Positions 42,584 through 49,306 of a DNA stretch of 49,306 nt are shown piece after piece (position 1 is the stretch's first letter; every line of letters begins with the position of its first letter). A program made the translations under genes and the position numbers. Location of the stretch: contig JANXWZ010000160.1 in NCBI GenBank assembly GCA_025350865.1, positions 1-49,306 on the forward strand, written 5' to 3'. The notes under the pieces were generated by a model that was not told the DNA's origin, made no database searches, and worked only from the letters and a program-made list of their open reading frames with translations. Source of the stretch: Rhodanobacteraceae bacterium (GTDB taxonomy: Bacteria > Acidobacteriota > Terriglobia > Terriglobales > Acidobacteriaceae).

Positions 42584-44344
42584 GTGGGCGGACGGCAGGA
42601 CAAATCGAAGCGATTCTCTGGCATTGTGTCAGCCATTTCTTCCATCTCTTGGCTCGGCCTTTTCAGTCTGAGCCTGGCCGCCGTTTCGCAGTCTCCGAAG
42701 ACCCCGGCCGCTCCAACTTCGATCGCTGCTTTCTCCGATATCACCGCGAAATCCCGGATCAACTTCACCGCCGTAGCCTCGCACACACCCCACAAATACC
42801 TCATTGAAACGATGGGCTCCGGAGTGGCGACCTTCGACTACGACAACGACGGCCTGCTCGATATTTTCTTTGTCAACGGCGCCCATCTCGCCGACCCAAC
42901 GCCCAAAGGCACCATCCCGAAGAAGTCAGGTCCGCAGGATTGGAATCGGCTCTATCACCAGAAAAAGGACGGTACGTTTGAAGATGTCACCGAGAAGGCT
43001 GGCCTGCAGGGAATCGGCTACGGCATGGGCGTTGCCGTAGGGGACTACGACAACGATGGCTACGAAGACCTGTTCGTGACCGGCTATGGCGGCAACCACC
43101 TGTATCGCAACAATGGCAACGGCACATTTAGCGACGTCACCTCCGCTTCCGGCACCAGTGGCCCAACCGCGCCGGGCGAATCCTGGTATACGTCGGCCGC
43201 GTGGGTCGACCTAGACAACGACGGCAAGCTGGACCTCATGGTCCTCCGCTATGTCCAGTGGGATTTTGACGATGTCTACTGTGGCGAGCACCGCGAAGGC
43301 TACCGCAACTACTGCCACCCCGATCTATTTCCCACCATCACGGCGCTTGTCTTTCACAACGACGGCAATGGTCACTTCAGCGAAGTCTCCAGGAAGCTTG
43401 GCCTAGATGTTCCCGGCAAAGGTCTCGGCATCGCGATCAACGATTTCGACCAGGATGGCCATGTCGACATTGCCGTCGCCAACGACTCCATGTTTGAGTT
43501 CCTCTATCACAACAAGGGTGACGGCTCCTTTGAAGAGGTCGGCCTCGCAGCCGAGGTCGCCGTCAACGAGAACGGGAAGACCTACGCCGGCATGGGTATC
43601 GATTTCCAGGACTACGACAACGACGGCCTCCCCGACCTCGTGATCACCGACCTCGCCCACGAGCGCTATGCGCTGTATCGCAACAGCGGCGACGGCTCTT
43701 TCGCCAATGCCACCTACGTCTCCGGCATCGGACGCTTCACCTCACTCCACTCCGGCTGGGGAATCCACTTTGTCGACTACGACAACGATGGTCAGAAAGA
43801 TATCCTCGTCGCACAGGGACACGACGTCGACAACGTAGAACTCAACTACCCCCAGATCCACTACCGCGAGCCCATGCTCCTGCTCCGCAACATCGGCAAG
43901 GGGGTCTTCAGCGATGTCGGCGACTCAGCCGGCGACGTTTTTCAGCAGGCCTGGGTATCTCGCGGTCTCGCACTCGGCGATCTCGACAACGACGGTCGCA
44001 TGGATGCTGTCGTCAGCACGAACGACGGGACACCGCACATCATTCACAACGACACGGTGAATACCAACCACTGGCTCATCCTCAACCTCGTCGGACACAC
44101 CTCCAACCGCGACGCTATCGGGGCACAAATTAAGCTCACCTCCGCCCGTGGTACGCAGTCGCAAATGGTGACCACCGCCGGCAGCTATCTTTCTTCCTCA
44201 GACAAGCGCGCCCACTTCGGTCTCGGCCCTGATGCAACCGCGACCAAAATCGAAATCCGCTGGCCATCCGGGATCACCCAGATTCTTACCAACATCGCCA
44301 CCAACCAGATCCTTCGAATCGAAGAACCGCCCTTGACGAAGTAG
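42584..44344 (+). CDS. Exported FG-GAP/ASPIC-UnbV (CRTAC1-like) repeat protein
   Basis: A protein of 586 residues starting at a GTG at 42584. The N-terminus has a hydrophobic segment (SISWLGLFSLSLAAVSQS) rather than a Tat signal, so it is probably Sec-exported. Seven Asp-rich repeats (VGDYDNDGYEDLF, WVDLDNDGKLDLM, INDFDQDGHVDIA, FVDYDNDGQKDIL and others) precede a C-terminal ASPIC/UnbV domain with NRDAIGAQIKL and HFGLGPD. It is divergent from lacI. No clear ribosome binding site precedes the GTG, so the start is uncertain. It is related to the two ASPIC proteins of the operon at 20584-28271. Confidence 0.9.
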   Translation: MGGRQDKSKRFSGIVSAISSISWLGLFSLSLAAVSQSPKTPAAPTSIAAFSDITAKSRINFTAVASHTPHKYLIETMGSGVATFDYDNDGLLDIFFVNGAHLADPTPKGTIPKKSGPQDWNRLYHQKKDGTFEDVTEKAGLQGIGYGMGVAVGDYDNDGYEDLFVTGYGGNHLYRNNGNGTFSDVTSASGTSGPTAPGESWYTSAAWVDLDNDGKLDLMVLRYVQWDFDDVYCGEHREGYRNYCHPDLFPTITALVFHNDGNGHFSEVSRKLGLDVPGKGLGIAINDFDQDGHVDIAVANDSMFEFLYHNKGDGSFEEVGLAAEVAVNENGKTYAGMGIDFQDYDNDGLPDLVITDLAHERYALYRNSGDGSFANATYVSGIGRFTSLHSGWGIHFVDYDNDGQKDILVAQGHDVDNVELNYPQIHYREPMLLLRNIGKGVFSDVGDSAGDVFQQAWVSRGLALGDLDNDGRMDAVVSTNDGTPHIIHNDTVNTNHWLILNLVGHTSNRDAIGAQIKLTSARGTQSQMVTTAGSYLSSSDKRAHFGLGPDATATKIEIRWPSGITQILTNIATNQILRIEEPPLTK

Positions 44345-44354
44345 TCTTTGCCGG

Positions 44355-44378
44355 TGCCTTCGCGACAGAAGGTGTTTT
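44355..44378 (+). terminator. Terminator candidate after ASPIC gene
   Basis: A short stem (GCCTTC with GAAGGT, extended by G-T pairs, 44355-44374) followed by TTTT, 10 bp after the stop codon. Convergent receptor gene ends at 44390. Confidence 0.5.
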
Positions 44379-44389
44379 GCGCGATCTAT

Positions 44390-47300
44390 TCAGTAAGCCA
44401 CCTTCAACGAAAACTGTACTTGCCGCGAACTCCCTGCCGTGCGGTTGATCAGCCCGAATCCAGCGCCGACCACCGTGTTCGAGGGCAGTCCCATGTCTAC
44501 GACATTGAAGATGTTGAAGAACTCCGCGCGAAACTGCACGTCAACCAACTCGCTTCCAGACTTGCGTCGCCCCACCGGAGTGTCCTTCACCATGGAGATA
44601 TCGAAGTCGTAAAACGCCGGTCCCCGGAAGCTGTTGCGGCCCAGCGTTCCGAATCGCCCCAGGTTCGAGCCCGTTCCGCCCGGTACATGGATCGGGATCG
44701 AGAAGAAAGATGCATTGTTATCGCCGCGGCCAAAGTAATCCTCCCGCCGTTTGCGAGACGTTGAGAGCGCAGGTCGCGCGATCTGGTCAGGCCTGTCCGC
44801 GTTCGAGGATCCAGCCCCCGTCTGCTGCACGCCCGAGTACACCGTAAACGGCAGTCCACTGCTGATCGTCGAGACGTTGATCAGCTGCCACCCTTCCGTC
44901 ACCTTGCGATTGATCCCGCGGAGAAACACGAGATGTTGCAGCGGAATCTCCTGCGCCAGGCTGAGCGTGAAGGAATGCGTAATGTCGAACGTGGAAGGCG
45001 CTCGCTCGGCGTGGGTATCAAACGGGTTCTGCGGTGCTGCCTGCGAGATGGCGCCGACCGTGCTCGTCACCGAAGTTCCAGCCACCGTGCTCGTGTCGTC
45101 GATCGACTTAGACCATGTATAGCTCGACTGCAGCCCAGGCCCGCCATGCCCGGTCTGGCCCGAGGCCGAGAGTTGCAGCGAGTGGTAGCTGGAGTGCGAC
45201 GAAGAGGTCACCTGGCTCTCTAAGCCAAAGCCGCCCGTTGGTGTACCGGCCGCGTTGAATTGGGTGAATTTAGCGAAAGCGGGTGTCGCGCCGGCGTAGG
45301 CATTCGGAAAGCTGACTCTCGCAAGCTTATAACCCGCTGTGCCGACGTAACTGGCAGATGCAGTTATCCCTCCCAGCGAACGTTCGAAGCCGAGTGTCCA
45401 TGTCGCGAGCATGCCGTTGCCAAAACTGCGACTAATCGCCGCAACATCCAGAGGAGCAGACTGGCCCGACAGCGTTGTCAGGTCCCGCTCCAGTCGATTG
45501 ATGTCAAGCACCGTATTCGCGGGCACGTCGGTGCTCTTGCCTGTCGCAAATATGTCTGTGCCGCTGGTGTTGTACACACGCGGAATCTGCGCCGGGGTGA
45601 TCTGAAATCCGTAAGCGATCTGCCTGCCGGACGCTGCCGTGATCCGCGGATAGAACACAAAGGGCAACGCCCCGGTAAGGAAGTTTTCCTGCCAGATGTT
45701 TTGGGGAATTGTTGTGAGTCCAGCGCCGGCGTGACCTCGAAGCTTGCTCGTAAAGGCATAATCAGCCTGCGCGCGAGGCCCCCAGTTATTCATCCGCGTT
45801 TTCGAGACGGGATCAGGATTCACGAGGAACTCTTGTCCGCCATTCGCAGTCGAATAGAAGCCGGAACCGCGCCGCGCCCGCTCCCGCAAAGGGGTATATA
45901 CCTCATAGCGGAGCCCGAAATTCAACACGAGGTGTGGCGTAATCTTCCATGCATCCTGCACATACGCCTCATACGAGTTTCGACTGTCTGCTGCGGGACC
46001 GATCCGCGCACCATTCGAAAAATTGGATGAAGCTACCGCCCGCGCATACGCAAATGGACTTCCGGTCAGGAAAGCTGAAAGTGTATCCGGCAGCGGATCG
46101 CCAACCTTGACGTTATGCAGTCCACTTTGCGAAAGGATGTTCACCGGAGAGAACGCCGTGCCGCCGCCGAAGTCGTACTCCCCATTGGGCGAAATGCCAA
46201 AGTAGCTCGAGTCCCGCCAGAGTCGTACCTCTGCGCCCACTTTCAGCGCGTGTGACGATGTGGTGAACGTGACGTTCTCCCCGAACTGAAACAGATTCGT
46301 GAAGGATTTAGTAACCGACCCCGCAGGCGCATTGAACGGTTCAAAGAGGGCGTCGTTGAACTTGATCGCGGGTTCCGTTTCATTTGGAGTCGTAAACGAT
46401 GGCGTGGTACGGATGCCCGCGACGGTACTCTCAAACGTCAGCTTTGGCGTCGCCGTCAGAGCCCAGGTAAAGACACCACTTCGCTGCCGGTCCCCGTACG
46501 TAACGCCGAACGTCGGATTGAGTACCGTCTGATCGGGATTCGTCGTTGGTCCATCGAGATTATCAAACGTTATTCTGGCAAAGAAATGGTTCCCCTTCCG
46601 AGCCTGATAGTCGAGCCGAAGCGAGAACTGATCCGCATGCGTAGCGACCTTTGACGAGGTCGCATAAGTATTCGCCCCAAACGTTCCCTGCGGGTAGTTC
46701 GGCAGCGGATACCGCGCCAGCACCGCGGCAATCGCTGAGTTCACCGGGACCGTCAGTGTATCGCCCGCGTACGCCGTCACGTCGGTTCCAGCACGCTGCA
46801 ACGCGGTCGGCACAGAGAACACCTGCGTCGTGCCAAGCACCTGCCGAAAGCCCTGGTACTCCACGAAGTAGTAAGCCTTACCCTTGCCGTCATAGACACG
46901 CGGCACGTAGATGGGCCCGCCATTCGTCAAGCCAAACTCATTACGCTTAAATGGCGGAATGCGGCCCGGATTTGCCGGGGAAGAAAAGTCAAAGTAGTTG
47001 CGAGCGTCCAGCGCCGAGTTCCGAACAAATTCGAATACCGAGCCGTGCACGCCATCCGTTCCCGACCGCGTAACAATGTTCGTGAAGCCAGACGAGCCCT
47101 GTCCAACCTCCGCCGGCATCACGCCAGAGAGCGACTGCATCTCGAGAACGGCATCCACATTGAAGTTTGTGAACGTGCCTCCCCCCTGCTCCGGGTCGCT
47201 GATGTCTGCGCCATCCATCGCAAACGTCGCTTCCACGCCTCGCTGCCCGTTAATCGCGAACTGCTGCGTAAAGTTCGAGGCCCCGCTCGGATCGGCTGCC

Positions 47301-47788
47301 GTACCCGCCGCAAGCAGCAGCAACTGGCTAAAGTCGCGCTTATTCAGTGGAATCTCGCTGACCGACTTACTGGATAGCTTCTCGCCTCCAGCGGCAGTCT
47401 CTTTGTGCTGCTCTTCGGCGACCACTTCTCCATCGGCCTTCAGGGTGAGGATTGCCTTCGAACCGGCAGTTGAGATCTGGATCACAACCGCGCTACGAAA
47501 TACCTGCCCCTTCCTATCGACGGACAAGTTATAACCGCTCGGCGGCACCGCGCTAAAACTATAAGATCCATCCGCAGACGTCGTCGCCTTGAGCTGTTCC
47601 TTTCCAGCTTCGAGCACTACCGTCGCACCCTTGATCGGTTGGGCTCGCTCATCCTGCAGAACCCCGTGCCAGGCTGCTAACGGTGTTTGCCCCATCAAGG
47701 CAACACCAGTTACCAGAACCAGCGAGCAAACCAGCGCCCAGGCACGGTGACCTGTCACACGGTTGCTGCGAGGTCCAAAGCTGAACAT
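44390..47788 (-). CDS. Oar-like TonB-dependent outer-membrane receptor
   Basis: A protein of 1132 residues from the ATG at 47788, which has AGGAG four bases upstream (the frame is open 12 codons further). Signal peptide RAWALVCSLVLVTGVALMGQ; carboxypeptidase-regulatory domain about 35-110 (WHGVLQDERAQPIKGATVVL); plug with SVSEIPLNKRDFSQLLLLAA and FAMDGADISDPEQGG; then a beta-barrel ending RQVQFSLKVAY. It is related in design to the receptor at 28684 but differs in sequence. No SusD partner. It may import oligosaccharide for the GH3 enzyme encoded upstream on the same strand. Confidence 0.92.
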   Translation of the reverse strand: MFSFGPRSNRVTGHRAWALVCSLVLVTGVALMGQTPLAAWHGVLQDERAQPIKGATVVLEAGKEQLKATTSADGSYSFSAVPPSGYNLSVDRKGQVFRSAVVIQISTAGSKAILTLKADGEVVAEEQHKETAAGGEKLSSKSVSEIPLNKRDFSQLLLLAAGTAADPSGASNFTQQFAINGQRGVEATFAMDGADISDPEQGGGTFTNFNVDAVLEMQSLSGVMPAEVGQGSSGFTNIVTRSGTDGVHGSVFEFVRNSALDARNYFDFSSPANPGRIPPFKRNEFGLTNGGPIYVPRVYDGKGKAYYFVEYQGFRQVLGTTQVFSVPTALQRAGTDVTAYAGDTLTVPVNSAIAAVLARYPLPNYPQGTFGANTYATSSKVATHADQFSLRLDYQARKGNHFFARITFDNLDGPTTNPDQTVLNPTFGVTYGDRQRSGVFTWALTATPKLTFESTVAGIRTTPSFTTPNETEPAIKFNDALFEPFNAPAGSVTKSFTNLFQFGENVTFTTSSHALKVGAEVRLWRDSSYFGISPNGEYDFGGGTAFSPVNILSQSGLHNVKVGDPLPDTLSAFLTGSPFAYARAVASSNFSNGARIGPAADSRNSYEAYVQDAWKITPHLVLNFGLRYEVYTPLRERARRGSGFYSTANGGQEFLVNPDPVSKTRMNNWGPRAQADYAFTSKLRGHAGAGLTTIPQNIWQENFLTGALPFVFYPRITAASGRQIAYGFQITPAQIPRVYNTSGTDIFATGKSTDVPANTVLDINRLERDLTTLSGQSAPLDVAAISRSFGNGMLATWTLGFERSLGGITASASYVGTAGYKLARVSFPNAYAGATPAFAKFTQFNAAGTPTGGFGLESQVTSSSHSSYHSLQLSASGQTGHGGPGLQSSYTWSKSIDDTSTVAGTSVTSTVGAISQAAPQNPFDTHAERAPSTFDITHSFTLSLAQEIPLQHLVFLRGINRKVTEGWQLINVSTISSGLPFTVYSGVQQTGAGSSNADRPDQIARPALSTSRKRREDYFGRGDNNASFFSIPIHVPGGTGSNLGRFGTLGRNSFRGPAFYDFDISMVKDTPVGRRKSGSELVDVQFRAEFFNIFNVVDMGLPSNTVVGAGFGLINRTAGSSRQVQFSLKVAY

Positions 47789-47836
47789 GAATCTCCTGAT
47801 CAAGTCACCTACCCGACGGGCCAATTATCGGCTACC

Positions 47837-47851
47837 GGCGTTGCAAACGCC
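47837..47851. promoter_or_regulatory. Inverted repeat upstream of second TonB receptor
   Basis: GGCGTT, GCA, AACGCC: perfect 6-bp arms, 48 bp upstream of the receptor ATG. It is unlike the LacI-type sites elsewhere in the window; a regulator binding site is possible but unproven. Confidence 0.3.
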
Positions 47852-48003
47852 CGGAATGGTTCGACCAGATGTGACGAATTTCTCCTCCGCTTGTTCAGCA
47901 TTGGGGAATAGCGACCGTCGGCACGATGCCGGAAGTGGTCTAGCAGGTGGCAGTCTTTGCGATGGGCCGGGTGACGGCGTTCACGGATCGAAGCAAGACC
48001 CTG

Positions 48004-49306
48004 CTAGCGAGGGGTCACCTCAAACTGGCCGCGCAGCAGGATATCATCGGACGACTCGCCGACGAGAACGTCAAAAGTTCCTGGTTCCACCTTGAAGTCA
48101 TGAGACGGCGTGTCATAAAACGCAAGCTGTGATGCCGGTAGCGAGAACGTGACATGGCTCGTCTCGCCGGGCTGAAGCTCAATGCGACGGAAGGCGCGGA
48201 GACTCTTGATAGGCTGCACCACAACACTCTTACGTTGATGGGTATACAGCTGCGGCGTGACCGAACCGGCTCTGTCTCCCGTGTTCTTCACATCGAAGGA
48301 GACATCGATCTTTCCGGTCGCCGCTACCGCTTTCGACGACAGGCTCAGGTGGCTGTACGCGAAGCGGGTATAGCTGAGTCCGTGTCCAAAGGGATAGAGA
48401 GGGACGCCCTTGAAGTAGAGATAGGTATAACCCTTGGAGACGTCGTACTCGTTTTGCGGCGGCACGCCATCGAGCGACTGGTAGACCGTGTACGGCAGGT
48501 GGCCGCCAGGATTATCCTCGCCGAACAGCGCACGCGCAATGGCGGTCCCGCCAGCTTCTCCCGGATACCACGCCGCAATGATCGCAGGCAGATGATCGTT
48601 GGCCCAGGTAACGGCCAGCGGTCCTGCGTTCATCAGGACAAGAACGGTATGCGGATTCGCGGCGAAGACAGCTTCCAGCAAATGCTGCTGGGCGCCGGGC
48701 AGGTTCAGATCCCTGCGGTCACGCCCCTCAGCCTCAACTTTGAGATTCGTTCCGAGGCAAAGAACAGCGACATCGGACTTGCGCGCCAGGGCAACGGCGC
48801 GAGCGATTGCGTCGGGATCAGCCGCGTCGACGAAGTCAGCTCCCTTCTCGTATTGAACCGAGACGCCGCTGCCAAGAAGCTTTCGCAGACCCTCCGCCGC
48901 ACCAACCTTCAGCGTTGGCGTTCCGTAATAATTGCCGGTCTCGTAGGCTCCATCTCCAGCCGGTCCAATCACTGCCACGGAGTGAACGGCATCGCGTTTC
49001 AGCGGCAGGAACGACTGCCTGTTGCTCAGGAGAGTGATCGATTCCTGCGCCGTCTTCAGCGCGAGTGCGAGGTGTTCCGGCGAGCGCACCACCGACATGG
49101 GAATGCGGCCATAAGGATCATTCGCCGGCGGGTCAAAGACGCCCAGACGGAAGCCGACACGGAGCACACGGGTCAATGCCTTGTCGACATCGGCTGTCGT
49201 CAGCAGCCCACGCTTTACCGCGAGCGGAATGTTGGTCTCGAACTCAGCGTCGTCCGAATCGTTGCCCGCGCGAATGGCAAGTGCGGTGGCTTCGACCGGG
49301 TCTTCG
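48004..49306 (-). CDS. Glycoside hydrolase family 3 protein, C-terminal part (cut by window edge)
   Basis: The reading frame runs off the right edge; about 433 codons are visible and the N-terminal TIM barrel is missing. The first visible residues (ALAIRAGNDSDDAEFETNIP) are the end of the barrel domain. Then follows the GH3 (alpha/beta)6 sandwich with the probable acid/base Glu in LKVEAEGRDRRDLNLPGAQ and AWYPGEAGGTAIARALFG, and a fibronectin-III-like domain (from about residue 340 of the visible part) with the LPASQLAFYD and GTFDVLVGESSDDI motifs. GH3 enzymes are beta-glucosidases, beta-xylosidases and relatives acting from the non-reducing end; which one cannot be told. It stands upstream of the TonB receptor gene on the same strand, with a 215-bp gap. 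Confidence 0.92.
   Translation of the reverse strand, partial: EDPVEATALAIRAGNDSDDAEFETNIPLAVKRGLLTTADVDKALTRVLRVGFRLGVFDPPANDPYGRIPMSVVRSPEHLALALKTAQESITLLSNRQSFLPLKRDAVHSVAVIGPAGDGAYETGNYYGTPTLKVGAAEGLRKLLGSGVSVQYEKGADFVDAADPDAIARAVALARKSDVAVLCLGTNLKVEAEGRDRRDLNLPGAQQHLLEAVFAANPHTVLVLMNAGPLAVTWANDHLPAIIAAWYPGEAGGTAIARALFGEDNPGGHLPYTVYQSLDGVPPQNEYDVSKGYTYLYFKGVPLYPFGHGLSYTRFAYSHLSLSSKAVAATGKIDVSFDVKNTGDRAGSVTPQLYTHQRKSVVVQPIKSLRAFRRIELQPGETSHVTFSLPASQLAFYDTPSHDFKVEPGTFDVLVGESSDDILLRGQFEVTPR

Overview
The window looks like chromosomal DNA from an Acidobacteriota species of the Terriglobus/Granulicella type. This is inferred from gene content, not from a database search: carboxypeptidase-regulatory-domain (Oar-like) TonB receptors without SusD partners, several ASPIC/UnbV Asp-rich repeat proteins and TPR proteins, many Tat-exported proteins, and high GC with coding on both strands. 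There is no phage, IS or CRISPR signature.

Layout. Positions 1-5416 hold an outer-surface carboxypeptidase-regulatory-like protein, a divergent ECF sigma factor translationally overlapping a TonB-like protein, an exported prolyl oligopeptidase, and a tiny repeat peptide with a strong ribosome binding site. Positions 5444-8514 hold a YceH-family protein, a class-V aminotransferase overlapping a TetR regulator, and a divergent azoR separated from tetR by a perfect inverted-repeat operator candidate. Positions 8642-12946 are a housekeeping block on the minus strand (prs, rplY, pth, rpsF, rpsR, rplI), followed by tRNA-Gln and ispE. Two hairpin elements made of 7-base tandem units flank rplY. Positions 14564-19212 hold a carboxylesterase, a Tat-exported Gfo/Idh/MocA oxidoreductase that appears to start at AUU, a MacB-like ABC permease and tRNA-Ser.

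From about 19.4 kb to the right edge the window is a carbohydrate-uptake and degradation region. It contains: a minus-strand operon of three exported repeat proteins (an ASPIC/thioredoxin-like/TPR fusion, a TPR protein and an ASPIC protein) with a TPR gene beside it; an Oar-like TonB receptor; an operon of TPR protein, Tat-exported alkaline-phosphatase-superfamily protein and a protein I cannot assign; a GH2 glycosidase; a GH36 alpha-galactosidase; a LacI regulator; a third ASPIC protein; a second TonB receptor; and a GH3 glycosidase cut by the window edge. LacI-type palindromes lie upstream of the first receptor, upstream of GH2, at the start of GH36 and at the lacI/ASPIC divergent promoter, suggesting one regulon.

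Working model (inference): oligosaccharides enter through the two TonB receptors, the GH2, GH36 and GH3 enzymes trim galactose- and glucose-type side chains, LacI senses a product, and the Tat-exported seven-repeat propeller and TPR proteins form an accessory periplasmic or surface machine whose job is not established. This ASPIC/TPR/thioredoxin-like set and its unassigned neighbours are the best candidates for undescribed biology here.
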